Source: an uncultured Pseudomonadota bacterium (GTDB lineage Bacteria > Bdellovibrionota_B > Oligoflexia > Oligoflexales > CAIYRB01). From it: a DNA stretch of 64,000 bases. Where the stretch lies: assembly GCA_903915625.1 (NCBI GenBank), contig CAIWTN010000090.1, positions 130,226 through 194,225 on the forward strand, given 5' to 3'. Positions 47,620 to 56,304 of the stretch are shown here, in pieces. The position numbers were made by a program, and so were the translations under genes. The first letter of the stretch is position 1, and the number at the start of each line of letters is the position of its first letter. The notes beneath the pieces were generated by a model. That model was not told the DNA's origin. It made no database searches and was given only the letters and a program-made list of their open reading frames with translations.

Positions 47620-48962
47620 GGGTGGCTCAGATACTCCTCGAAACGCTCGCGAGCGGCACTGCATTGGCGCGCCTTTTTGCTGACCTTGCTCTCGCCTCTT
47701 TGTCTTTCCAGTGGCGGCAGAAGGCCGAGGTTTGCGTTCATTGGCTGGAATTCGCCCAGTCCACCATGAGTCACATAATGCGCCAGGGCACCGATGACCG
47801 TGTCGCGTGGAGGCATTAGGAAGCTCTCGCTGCGCGCTTTGGCGACTAATGCCCGTCCTGCTAACAGACCTATAGCAGCAGATTCCGTGTAACCTTCCAC
47901 CCCGGTGATCTGACCGGCAATGAACAAGCGCGGGGACAACTTGCAGGAGAAGTCCGGATTTAGCACTTCCGGGCTATTAAGATAGGTGTTTCGGTGCACA
48001 GAGCCAAAACGTAGAAATTCCGCGTCGCGCAAAGCTGGGATCATCGAGAACACCCGCTTTTGCTCCGGCCATTTCATTTTAGTTTGGAACCCAACCATGC
48101 TGTACATGGTGCCTTCGACGTTCTCCATGCGCAGTTGGAGGTTCGCCCAGGGGCGGTGACCGGTTTTAGGATTAGTTAGACCCATGGGCTTCATGGGTCC
48201 GAAACGCAGAGTGTTTGGGCCTCGTTCCACCATGACTTCAATCGGCAGGCAGGCTTCGAAATAGCGTGTTTCTTCGAATTTATGCAGTGGCATGTACTCA
48301 GCGGTAGAGACGGCTTCTATGAAGGCTTCGTATTGCGCTTTGTCGAGTGGCAGATTTAAGTAGTCACCATCGCTGGCTGCTCCGTCTGTATCGCGGTCGT
48401 AGCGGCTAGCTCGAAAGGTTTGTTCTAAATCAATAGAGTCAGCTGCGATTACGGGTGCGATCGCATCGTAGAAGTAAAGGCGGCGATGTCCGGGAGACAG
48501 TTCCTCAAGCTGTGACGCTAGAGCAGCGCTTGTCAGCGGCCCCGTCGCCACGATCCACCATTCGTCTCGGGCCAACATCTCGTCTGGCGACGGCAGCTGT
48601 GTCACTTCCTCGCCGACCCGACGGAAGCTTGGGTGCGAAGCTAACTTGGATTCGATAAAGTTGGAGAATATTGCGCGATCAACCGCAAGTGCTTGCCCAG
48701 CGGGAACCTGTGCCGCTTTGCCGGCCGCGATGATCAGCGAGTCGAGAGCCAGCATCTCTTCTTTGAGGCGTCCAGGGGCGGAGTCAGGAGACAATGACTT
48801 CAGCGAGTTTGAGCATACCAATTCGGCTAAGTCACCAGTCTTGTGCGCAGGAGTTGTGCTCAGAGGGCGCATCTCATGTAAAACGACCGTGAGACCGGAT
48901 TGAAGAATCTGCCAAGCGGCCTCAGCACCAGCCAAGCCACCACCAACAATGTGTATTTCCAT
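47616..48962 (-). CDS. trmFO: tRNA m5U54 methyltransferase (methylene-THF/FAD-dependent)
   Basis: TrmFO methylates U54 in the T-loop of tRNA with methylenetetrahydrofolate and FADH2. VGGGLAGAEAAWQILQSG is the FAD site, LVCSNSLKSL and YFEACLPIEVM contain the two conserved Cys used in catalysis, and AGQITGVEGYTESAAIG is the C-terminal signature. ATG 48962 (MEIHIVGGG) is chosen over TTG 48986, giving 448 residues. Confidence 0.95.
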   Translation of the reverse strand: MEIHIVGGGLAGAEAAWQILQSGLTVVLHEMRPLSTTPAHKTGDLAELVCSNSLKSLSPDSAPGRLKEEMLALDSLIIAAGKAAQVPAGQALAVDRAIFSNFIESKLASHPSFRRVGEEVTQLPSPDEMLARDEWWIVATGPLTSAALASQLEELSPGHRRLYFYDAIAPVIAADSIDLEQTFRASRYDRDTDGAASDGDYLNLPLDKAQYEAFIEAVSTAEYMPLHKFEETRYFEACLPIEVMVERGPNTLRFGPMKPMGLTNPKTGHRPWANLQLRMENVEGTMYSMVGFQTKMKWPEQKRVFSMIPALRDAEFLRFGSVHRNTYLNSPEVLNPDFSCKLSPRLFIAGQITGVEGYTESAAIGLLAGRALVAKARSESFLMPPRDTVIGALAHYVTHGGLGEFQPMNANLGLLPPLERQRGESKVSKKARQCSAARERFEEYLSHP

Positions 48963-49106
48963 GGATTTTGCTCTTTCAGACGCCAACTAGGTCCGCAAAC
49001 TTCGGGGAACCTAGCACGATCTTTGGAGCATGAGGTAGAAAAACTGCTTAGAGCCAATAATTATGGATTGTTGTGGTCTTTCGGGGCGAAATTTTGCCGG
49101 CGCCAA

Positions 49107-49757
49107 CTAAGGGCAGAAAGTGAAGTTATCTCGAACTTTTTGTCTTGGTTTACTTGCACCAATCGAGGACATCTTTAATAAATTGCGAATCTGGCTCACG
49201 GTAGCTGTCAGTGGCCCAATTGATTTATCAGTTTTCGCAAGTAGGAGCGCGCCTTCGATTGCTGCGACGCAAAATGTTGCGAGTTCAGTAGGTTCGAGAT
49301 CTCGGCGAAGATGCCCTGAGGTTTGCAGCGAGCGCAAACCGCGCGTCAGGCAGGTCTCCCAATTGGCAAAAGTCGCTTGGAGATTTAGGCGCAGCTCTTC
49401 ACTTTGTGCAGCGAGTTCGTTAGCCAAGTTGCCTATCGGACAGCCATCAGTGTATGCCCCGCTATGATAGTCCGCGACAATTTGATCAAGCCACGCATCG
49501 ATACCGGCAAGGGTAGTTAAGTTGCTTAAAAGGGCATCTTGTGCAGCAGGCAATGCAGCTACGTGATACCCGATTAGCTCCTTCACTAATGCTTCCTTGC
49601 TAGTGAAGTAATGATAGAACTGGCTTTTGCCCGTGCCGGACGCATGTAATACATCGTCGACACTGGTGCCGTTCACCCCTTGTTTATTGACGAGCTTAGC
49701 AGCGGTTTCGATAATTCTCTGCCGCGTACTCGCTCCGCGCGATGATTTTGCTTTCAT
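49107..49757 (-). CDS. TetR-family transcriptional regulator
   Basis: A 216-residue repressor-type protein. The N-terminal helix-turn-helix is clear: TRQRIIETAAKLVNKQGVN, TSVDDVLHASGTGKSQFYHYF and TSKEALVKELI, residues ~11-60. The ligand domain includes GCPIGNLANELAAQ and ends with a TetR_C-like helix (ELATFCVAAIEGALLLAK). Its targets are unknown; it may act on its neighbours (trmFO, or the small ORF and psd region). Confidence 0.92.
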   Translation of the reverse strand: MKAKSSRGASTRQRIIETAAKLVNKQGVNGTSVDDVLHASGTGKSQFYHYFTSKEALVKELIGYHVAALPAAQDALLSNLTTLAGIDAWLDQIVADYHSGAYTDGCPIGNLANELAAQSEELRLNLQATFANWETCLTRGLRSLQTSGHLRRDLEPTELATFCVAAIEGALLLAKTDKSIGPLTATVSQIRNLLKMSSIGASKPRQKVRDNFTFCP

Positions 49758-49806
49758 GCTTTCATTATAGCAAACATCGCACTAGGAAGAAAATTCCTGC
49801 CATTAA

Positions 49807-50004
49807 TTAAGGCAGCTGCTCGTCCCTCTGTAGCTCTGTCGTCACGAGTCCGATCAACTGGGAGGATACAGAGATGATGTCTCGAGCTTCACAGCCTTCA
49901 TCTTGGAGATGTCGGTAGATGGAACTGGCAAGCAACTTGACTGCCTTATCGGTAACCAGGTGTTTAGCGCTCGCGGATGTTGTTTCTTGAGTCGACGATT
50001 TCAT
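49807..50004 (-). CDS. Small uncharacterised protein (65 aa)
   Basis: A short soluble, helical, charged protein (MKSSTQETTSASAKHLV, then DKAVKLLASSIYRHLQDEGC and ISVSSQLIGLVTTELQ). Two Cys/acidic-rich turns are visible, but I recognise no family. The ATG at 50004 has GGAGGAGAG about 6 nt upstream, the best ribosome site in this part of the window, which makes expression credible. It lies 49 bp upstream of the TetR gene on the same strand. Confidence 0.6.
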   Translation of the reverse strand: MKSSTQETTSASAKHLVTDKAVKLLASSIYRHLQDEGCEARDIISVSSQLIGLVTTELQRDEQLP

Positions 50005-50344
50005 TTGCTTCTCTCCTCCGAGAGGTTTGCAGTCCATTGAAGCGATTGCCAGGTTACGCAGGGCTCCGACGTACCGACTTTACATCAGTCGTCAAATTCC
50101 GCCAAGACCTGCCATATAAATCATCTATAATATTATTAACATTCTGAAATTCTTGGAAAAAATGATAAAAATTGCGCAATGTTAAAACTTCGTGCAGGGC
50201 CGCCCGAATAAAAGTTGATAAAACTTACCCGAGCAGGCGCATCATCGTTTCATCACGAGACAATCATTGCATCCTGATGGTAAAAGTACTGTCTTGTTGT
50301 GTAATGAATCCAATAACTCCCAGTTTCGTGGTGTCGGCAAAGCG
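50005..50344. other. 340-bp intergenic region before psd
   Basis: This AT-rich stretch separates the divergent small ORF and psd. It contains a TATAAT at 50126-50131 on the plus strand with no convincing -35 partner, and several A/T runs. An open psd frame continues upstream to a TTG at 50267. No RNA gene or strong repeat is visible. Confidence 0.4.
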
Positions 50345-51175
50345 ATGGCTCTAGTAGCACAGAATATAATGAGTTTTACGACCGGACTTTTAGCTCGCGC
50401 TCGTCTGCCTAAACCATTGGCCATATTGGCTAACCGGATATTTGCCAAAGCTTTCGGCATCAATATGAGCGAGGCGGCGTCTCCGCTTGCGAGCTACGCC
50501 ACAATTGAAGACCTTTTCACCCGTAGACTAAAACCGGGTGTTCGTGGCTTTGAGGGTCCGGTGTGTTCGCCCGCTGACGGCTATCTTGCCATGTCAGCGC
50601 CGGCGGAGTCGGGCCGAGCGATTCAGGTTAAGGGTCTCGACTACGAGCTAAGCGAATTGGTGTTCGGCCCCAACTATCAAGGAGAGAAGCCACATCTTGC
50701 TTGGTATCAGACGATATATCTAGCGCCCCATAACTATCATCGTGTCCATGCCCCATTTAATGGCGTAGTCCGCCGCATCACGCATCGTCCAGGCGAGCTG
50801 TGGCCGGTTAATAATTCGTTCGTGAGGCGTATCCCACGGCTATTTGCTCGCAACGAGCGATTGGTTTTCGAGTTCTCGCTAGAACACGGGGGAACGGCTT
50901 TCGTCGTGATGGTCGGTGCGTTTAATGTCGGCAGGATGGTGACCCCATTGGCGCCAGGGCTTGTGACTAACAGTGCCCAAAGGCAATGGCGTCCCGTCGT
51001 TTCTGATTTGACATTAGATCCGCCAAGCCCGGTTTTGATTGGGGATGAAATAGGTACGTTCATGCTTGGCTCAACTGTCGTTGTTATCTTTGATAAAGCT
51101 GCAATTAACGGATTGAAACTTATAGAGGCGCAGGACGGTCGGCCCGTGCGGGTGGGTCAGACTTTTTGCGAATGA
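50345..51175 (+). CDS. psd: Phosphatidylserine decarboxylase
   Basis: Makes phosphatidylethanolamine from phosphatidylserine at the inner membrane. It is a proenzyme that cleaves itself at the LGST motif, present here as FMLGSTVVVIF near the C-terminus, to form the pyruvoyl group. Other family segments are SPADGYL, APHNYHRVHAPFNGVVR and LFARNERLVFEF. The N-terminus carries a hydrophobic helix (IMSFTTGLLARARLPKPLAIL). ATG 50345 is chosen by alignment with other Psd proteins; the frame extends to TTG 50267. The pyruvate kinase homologue begins 7 bp after the stop. Confidence 0.92.
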   Translation: MALVAQNIMSFTTGLLARARLPKPLAILANRIFAKAFGINMSEAASPLASYATIEDLFTRRLKPGVRGFEGPVCSPADGYLAMSAPAESGRAIQVKGLDYELSELVFGPNYQGEKPHLAWYQTIYLAPHNYHRVHAPFNGVVRRITHRPGELWPVNNSFVRRIPRLFARNERLVFEFSLEHGGTAFVVMVGAFNVGRMVTPLAPGLVTNSAQRQWRPVVSDLTLDPPSPVLIGDEIGTFMLGSTVVVIFDKAAINGLKLIEAQDGRPVRVGQTFCE

Positions 51176-51182
51176 GGCATTT

Positions 51183-52607
51183 ATGATTAAGCAGGATAAT
51201 CGCCGTACAAAAGTCGTCAAATCGTTCGAGGGCAAAGCACTGACGGCGGTGGAGGCTGAGCAGGTATGCCGGCAAGATGTGGATGTGCTGCGGCTAGTCT
51301 ACGAACCGAAGGCAGTCCCGGCGATAAGAGAATTTATCAAAGTCGTGGAATCCAATCGCGGTAAGACACATCGCCCACCAGTGATGTTAGATATTGCCAG
51401 CTGGACACAGGCGATTGTTGCAGGGCTCACTCAGCCACGCGAGGTTAGCTTTGGTGATCGCCTAATCGTATCGACGACAAATATTCCGGGTGGTCTAACA
51501 ATTAAGGCCGCCAATTGGGAGCGGCTCTTTGTGGCCGATGCGAAGGTGTTTATTGGGGCGGGCAATGTGGCTCTGCGCACTCTTAGTGTGGCGAGCGACA
51601 GAGCCGAGCTGGAAGTGACCCAGGGCGGCACTATTTATCCTGAAATGGATGTCATGGTTCCTGAGACGTACCGGTTTCAGGAACGTTTAAAGGTGACACA
51701 CGAAGAACTAAAACCTCTAATCGCCGATGGCATTGACTACATCATTGTGCCAGGCCACTGGACACAAGACACGCTGAAGGAGTTTGGGGAGCGTTTACGT
51801 GCCGACCATGGAGACCACGCTCCATGGGTGATTCTCAAGGTGGACTCGGGGGATGTCTACGAGGTGCTCGAGTCGCTATTGAATCATGTGGACGGAGTTT
51901 TGATTTCTCGTCGGGAGTTGGCATTGACGGTCAGTCCGGTAAACGTACCGATGATGACTAAAGAAATCATTCAGCTCTGTAACGACCGCGCGAAAGTGGT
52001 TTTGACCGCAAGTGAAATGTTGGCTTCTATGCGTCGTAACGTGACGCCAACACGTGCTGAAGTGTCCGATGTCGCCAATGCTGTAATTGACGGTACTGAC
52101 GCAGTCATGCTGTCCGAAGAGGTGGCGAACGGCCGTTATGGGGACAAAGCTGTTGAAGTGATGTCGCGTATCATCCTAGATATCGAGGCCCGCGCTACCA
52201 ATGTCCAGCTGAACTGGGTGAAGCGCGCACCCAAGGTGACCAATGAAATGGACGCAATCGCGTACCATGCATTGCGGACGGCTGAACGGATTAAAGCTAA
52301 GGCGATTGTTACGATCACGAAGGCTGGCAATACGGCCCGTAAGCTGGCTAGTTTCAGGGCGCCTGTGCCCATTATCGCAGTGACATTCTCGCCGGCAGTG
52401 ATGCAGCGACTGTCATTGGTGCGTGGGCTTGAATGCATGCTGCTCGATATCGCTCCAAATCTCGACGAAGTCTTGCCGGTCGTGAATGACCAGTTGGTCC
52501 GAGAGAGCTGGCTCAAGGCTGGTGATCAGGTGATATTTGTTGCCATTAGTCTATCCCCGGTTGGGCGAGAGGCTAGTAATTTATTCACGGTGCAGACGTT
52601 GTCCTGA
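51183..52607 (+). CDS. Pyruvate kinase homologue with altered catalytic residues
   Basis: A 474-residue protein with the three-domain layout of pyruvate kinase: barrel (1-75, 165-330), B domain (76-165) and C-terminal domain (340-474, with ITKAGNTARKLASF and PIIAVTFSPA). PTRAEVSDVANAVIDGTDAVMLSEE is nearly standard. Active-site positions differ: RLNFSHG reads RLVYEPK (37-43), LDTKGPEIR reads LDIASWTQA, KIEN reads KVDS (219-222), RGDLG reads RRELA (243-247), and the ATQM threonine is Ser277. Two metal ligands are conservative swaps (Glu to Asp, Asp to Glu), but the K+ and phosphate-binding residues are lost. It may be a pseudoenzyme or a divergent paralogue. It sits between psd and yqeY. Confidence 0.85.
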   Translation: MIKQDNRRTKVVKSFEGKALTAVEAEQVCRQDVDVLRLVYEPKAVPAIREFIKVVESNRGKTHRPPVMLDIASWTQAIVAGLTQPREVSFGDRLIVSTTNIPGGLTIKAANWERLFVADAKVFIGAGNVALRTLSVASDRAELEVTQGGTIYPEMDVMVPETYRFQERLKVTHEELKPLIADGIDYIIVPGHWTQDTLKEFGERLRADHGDHAPWVILKVDSGDVYEVLESLLNHVDGVLISRRELALTVSPVNVPMMTKEIIQLCNDRAKVVLTASEMLASMRRNVTPTRAEVSDVANAVIDGTDAVMLSEEVANGRYGDKAVEVMSRIILDIEARATNVQLNWVKRAPKVTNEMDAIAYHALRTAERIKAKAIVTITKAGNTARKLASFRAPVPIIAVTFSPAVMQRLSLVRGLECMLLDIAPNLDEVLPVVNDQLVRESWLKAGDQVIFVAISLSPVGREASNLFTVQTLS

Positions 52608-52647
52608 ATTAGGTAGTTTTCTCCATCAATCATGACGGGAGGCTCAC

Positions 52648-53085
52648 GTGGCAATTAAAGATCGAATTAATGAAGACCTAAAGACTGCCATGAAGGCAAA
52701 AGATAAAGATCGGTTGAGCGTACTTAGGATGATTTTAAGTGAAATCAAATATGCTCAAGCAGCAGTGAATGTTCATCAGGACTTGCCGGAAGCTGATGTT
52801 CTGAAAGTGGTAGCTACGTATCAAAAGAGGTTAACCAAATCTCTAGATGACTATCCCGAGGGTGAAAAGCGCACCCAGATTCAGACTGAAATAGCCATTG
52901 TTGACGATTATTTGCCCAAGAAAGTAGGGCCGGATGAGGTTAAAAAGGCGATCGATGACGTTTTGCGAGCCACGTCTGAGCGTGCCTTTGGTCCGCTTAT
53001 GAAAGAGGTTTTAGCTCGTTTGGGTAGCGGTGGTGATGGCAAGGTGGTTAGCCAGCTCCTAAAGGACAAGTTGGCAAGTCTCTAA
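52648..53085 (+). CDS. yqeY: GatB/YqeY-domain protein
   Basis: A 145-residue soluble helical protein. It resembles the C-terminal tRNA-binding domain of GatB as a stand-alone protein, with the conserved DRLSVLRMILSEIKYA, AEIAIVDDYLPKKV and FGPLMKEVLARLGSGGDGKVVSQLLK segments. The function is not established. The start is GTG 52648 with GGGAGG about 8 nt upstream. A hairpin follows the stop within 20 nt. Confidence 0.92.
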   Translation: MAIKDRINEDLKTAMKAKDKDRLSVLRMILSEIKYAQAAVNVHQDLPEADVLKVVATYQKRLTKSLDDYPEGEKRTQIQTEIAIVDDYLPKKVGPDEVKKAIDDVLRATSERAFGPLMKEVLARLGSGGDGKVVSQLLKDKLASL

Positions 53086-53098
53086 ATTTCTGTCCTGT

Positions 53099-53121
53099 GA
53101 TCAGGCATTACGGGCCTGATC
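53099..53121 (+). other. Hairpin after yqeY (possible terminator)
   Basis: A perfect 8-bp stem (GATCAGGC / GCCTGATC) with a 7-nt loop, 14 nt past the yqeY stop. There is no T-run, so termination would need Rho or another factor. The remaining 200 bp before the next gene shows no clear feature. Confidence 0.45.
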
Positions 53122-53321
53122 CAGGCGGGCGAAACTTGCTCAGTTGAAGGTGGGATAGCCTCGGCGCTAAAATAAAATGGGCTCCTACACCTTGCGCGGT
53201 TCAATCCCCTACTTGCCCCTTACCTAATGAAGACTAACGACCTCGGCTTAAATGTTTTTGGAGTTAGTCCGATAGGTACTGTTGGGTAACTGGACGTAAT
53301 TGAATCACTGGATAGTTAGCT

Positions 53322-55436
53322 ATGTTCATCGGTAGCAAACATCGGGTTTATTTGTCAGCATCCACGATTACGATCGTCGTGACGGGCGTCCTTGTAGCTC
53401 AGCCGGGACTTGCGGGCACTCGGCCGCGGCTTGGAGAAGTGACTGCCTGGCCCCAACAAACTGTACGAGATTTTCTGCGTAAGGCCCAGGTTGCTACGGT
53501 GACAACCGCAGTGCCAGCATTGCCGTCTATGGACGTGTCAGAGCCTCAAGAGTTTGTGAAGGCGAAGACTGTAGGTTTACCAGTCGACTCAGACACCATT
53601 GATCAAACGAATGCCTCTTTGGTCCTGGAAATTAAAATCACACCTTCGGGCCTGTCATTCTCTCCAAGTCGCTTAGCATTTACAAAAGTTGGCCAAGCGG
53701 CTGCCATTCGCTTGGATCGCGATATTGGCGATCTTGCATTATTTGTGCGTGATGAGAAAACATTGGGCTTACGCCGTGAAATCAACCAATTGTCGGCCCT
53801 GAAAGTCGGTGCGACCGAGGTTTATGCGTTTAGCAACGGGCGCATGTACATCGTGCCAGTCACTGTGCATGGTGATTCTCGACAAAACAATTGGGACATT
53901 CGTGTGCCAGATAATCTCATCAGCTTAAATGGTGTAGTGCCTGCAGCGATAGCAAATGCCAATTACTCTGGGTTAGAGGCGGCAACTAGCGCTCAACAAG
54001 TGGACAATAAAGATGGGGGCGGTGAGTCTCAGGCGGACTTAAGCCAGCCACTGTCCCGCGACCTTGTTTTAAAGTCGCCGTCTCTTAGTGAAAGTGTGGC
54101 CGAGACGACGCAGGCCATGGAACGTCAAACGGCTGAGGCACAGCGGTTTTATCGTGCAAAAGATGAGGTTGGTTATCATGCAGTGACCCTGCAGTTGATC
54201 GACGATCGCTCGGACCCTGAAGGCGGTAAGATCTATCCTGTAGTTGGCGCTAATGTGCATGTGATGGGCACGGAGTTTGTTGGTAAGACCGATGCGACCG
54301 GGCATCTGACCATTAGAGATATGCCGAAAAAATCACGCTTCCTTGTGCGGGTGGACGATCCAAACGACACCGTGCGGTCGGCGCTGGCTGAGCTCCCGAC
54401 TCAAAAAGATGGTGTTGTCAGATTGCGAATGCTGCGCAACCTAATCTTCGACGGACTCTCGGGTATCGCCGGAACAGTTCAGAAGGCGGGATTGGGATCA
54501 TACTGCGGTACGGTCTCGGAGAAAGCATCAGGCCGCAACCATGCGCCAGTAAGTGGCGTGGAGGTGCGGTTAGATATGCCGGCGGAAGGCCCATTTTACT
54601 TTAATCAGTACGGTTTCCTGGATCGAGCTATGGGCTCGACTGGACCAGATGGACGATTCTGTTACTTCAATGCAACGCCAGGTCCAGCGGGTCTTAGCCT
54701 ATATAGAGGAGACGTTGCGCTCATGACCCAGCCTGTGGCTTTGTTTGCTGGCACTCATGTTGAAGACGAGTTGACTCTCGGCAATATCCGCACCTTATCT
54801 GTTCAGCTCACGAGCATGGCGACGGCGCAGGAGCAGCTGAGTAACGATCCATCGGCAGCTCAGGCCTACAAGCATGTTGATATGGTGGACATCATCCCGT
54901 TCGGAACAGACACGCCGATGATGCAGGTGGGGCCCGGTCAAGTGGCTACTCAAGACCCCGTGCCGCTGACTCATGGAAGGCAGCGTGTATATGCACGCGC
55001 AGCAGAGTTTGAACCTGTAGTTTACACCTACAACGCAGATGATGCGCAGAAAGTAGTGCCGCTCATACCGCGTGGCTTCATTGAGGATATGTCAATCTAT
55101 GCGCAGGTTGGTCATGACTCAACACTAGGTGCAGTGCTCGCCGAGTACAGCGCGCCTAAAGGAGCGTCAAACGAGACGATTGCCATGCGCCTGATTGACC
55201 AATCTGGAGCTGATGTGGGGGACGGCTGGTATTTCAGCGATGCGCCACTCACCAAGGCAATCTTTTTTAATGTGCCGGCCGGCACTTACAGTCTTCAGGT
55301 GCAGACCCGAGATGGTTACTGGTTAGGGTCTGATACTGTGATTGTTTATAACGAGACTACCTCGTTTGTGCAGCTTGGCAGTAGTCTGCGCTACCGTGGA
55401 TCGTCTACAAAAGACGCCAAGGACGACTCCAAATAA
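53322..55436 (+). CDS. Large exported protein with carboxypeptidase-regulatory-like beta domains
   Basis: A 704-residue protein with an N-terminal signal (STITIVVTGVLVAQPGLAG). After a ~260-residue region of unknown fold, residues ~290-375 look like a carboxypeptidase regulatory-like (Ig-type) domain (VVGANVHVMGTEFVGKTDATGHLTI). A similar repeat follows at ~400-485 (APVSGVEVRLDMPAEG and STGPDGRFCYFNATPGPAGL), then further beta-rich segments. Such domains carry surface or transport proteins but give no specific activity. The best guess is a periplasmic or surface-exposed structural protein. It is convergent with dapB. Confidence 0.7.
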   Translation: MFIGSKHRVYLSASTITIVVTGVLVAQPGLAGTRPRLGEVTAWPQQTVRDFLRKAQVATVTTAVPALPSMDVSEPQEFVKAKTVGLPVDSDTIDQTNASLVLEIKITPSGLSFSPSRLAFTKVGQAAAIRLDRDIGDLALFVRDEKTLGLRREINQLSALKVGATEVYAFSNGRMYIVPVTVHGDSRQNNWDIRVPDNLISLNGVVPAAIANANYSGLEAATSAQQVDNKDGGGESQADLSQPLSRDLVLKSPSLSESVAETTQAMERQTAEAQRFYRAKDEVGYHAVTLQLIDDRSDPEGGKIYPVVGANVHVMGTEFVGKTDATGHLTIRDMPKKSRFLVRVDDPNDTVRSALAELPTQKDGVVRLRMLRNLIFDGLSGIAGTVQKAGLGSYCGTVSEKASGRNHAPVSGVEVRLDMPAEGPFYFNQYGFLDRAMGSTGPDGRFCYFNATPGPAGLSLYRGDVALMTQPVALFAGTHVEDELTLGNIRTLSVQLTSMATAQEQLSNDPSAAQAYKHVDMVDIIPFGTDTPMMQVGPGQVATQDPVPLTHGRQRVYARAAEFEPVVYTYNADDAQKVVPLIPRGFIEDMSIYAQVGHDSTLGAVLAEYSAPKGASNETIAMRLIDQSGADVGDGWYFSDAPLTKAIFFNVPAGTYSLQVQTRDGYWLGSDTVIVYNETTSFVQLGSSLRYRGSSTKDAKDDSK

Positions 55437-55490
55437 GATTCCGCTTACACAAACGGCTGAACAGTTAAGCTAGGCGGTTGGGCTAGTAGT

Positions 55491-56303
55491 TCAGATAATT
55501 TCTCTAAGATCGACATCGAGCAGCCCATAAACGCCAGGACTCTTTGTCACGAGCCAATTTACAAGTACGATGGCACCAGCAGCAAATAGGCTTCGACTGA
55601 AGGCTCGGTGGGAGATGCAAAGTTCCTCGGAATCTCCGATGAGCCGAATTTCATGTTCGCCAAACACTCCCCCGCCCCTGACTGCATGCACACCAAGTTC
55701 ATGCTCCTGTCTTGCTCCGTGCCGGTTAGTTACTATCTTCAGCCCATCCACACCACTAACTATTGACTCAGCTAGAAAGCGAGCGGTGCCGCTTGGCGCA
55801 TCTTGTTTGTTGCGGTGGTGCGTCTCAGTGATCTCGATATCAAAGCCGAGGCCTTTCAGCGTTGGCGCCACAAGCAGAGCCGCCTTGACGGCCATAAGAA
55901 TACCAATGCTGGTATTCGGTGCGAACAAGAGTCGCAATTCTCGTTGTTGAGCAAGTTCACGCCATATCTGTTGGTCGTGTGCTTCCATTCCAGTCGAGCC
56001 GATGACCAGTGCCTTGCGACGCAGTTGACTGGACTTAAACGACTCTAGTAGCAGTTGATTGCCGGCGGCGCTGGAAAAGTCTAGGACGATTTCGACATCA
56101 TCTCTTTCCAGAGCGTTTGCAAGGAGGGTCGGAGTTGTCGTCCTTCCCAAATAGAAAGGATCCCCTTCGAAAGTCCTAGCGCTTCCGCCGACTAATCGCA
56201 GCCCAGGCGCCTTATTTTCGACAAACTGCCTCTGGATCTCTCGACCCATCCTGCCTGAAATACCGTGCAGCCAAAGTCCGCGACCCTTATCAAGGTCCGT
56301 CAT
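55491..56303 (-). CDS. dapB: 4-hydroxy-tetrahydrodipicolinate reductase
   Basis: The second step unique to DAP/lysine synthesis, an NAD(P)H-dependent reductase. The 270 residues show the N-terminal nucleotide fold (LWLHGISGRMGREIQRQ), IGSTGMEAHD, APNTSIGILM, the substrate loop ETHHRNKQDAPSGTA, and RGGGVFGEHEIRL. It follows dapA by one base pair on the minus strand; both supply meso-DAP for peptidoglycan. Confidence 0.95.
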   Translation of the reverse strand: MTDLDKGRGLWLHGISGRMGREIQRQFVENKAPGLRLVGGSARTFEGDPFYLGRTTTPTLLANALERDDVEIVLDFSSAAGNQLLLESFKSSQLRRKALVIGSTGMEAHDQQIWRELAQQRELRLLFAPNTSIGILMAVKAALLVAPTLKGLGFDIEITETHHRNKQDAPSGTARFLAESIVSGVDGLKIVTNRHGARQEHELGVHAVRGGGVFGEHEIRLIGDSEELCISHRAFSRSLFAAGAIVLVNWLVTKSPGVYGLLDVDLREII

Positions 56304-56304
56304 A

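Noticed and set aside
53197..53210. tRNA T-arm-like GGTTCAATCCC in the gap after yqeY
   Set aside because: The flanking bases cannot form a 5-bp T stem, and no acceptor or anticodon arm is found around it.
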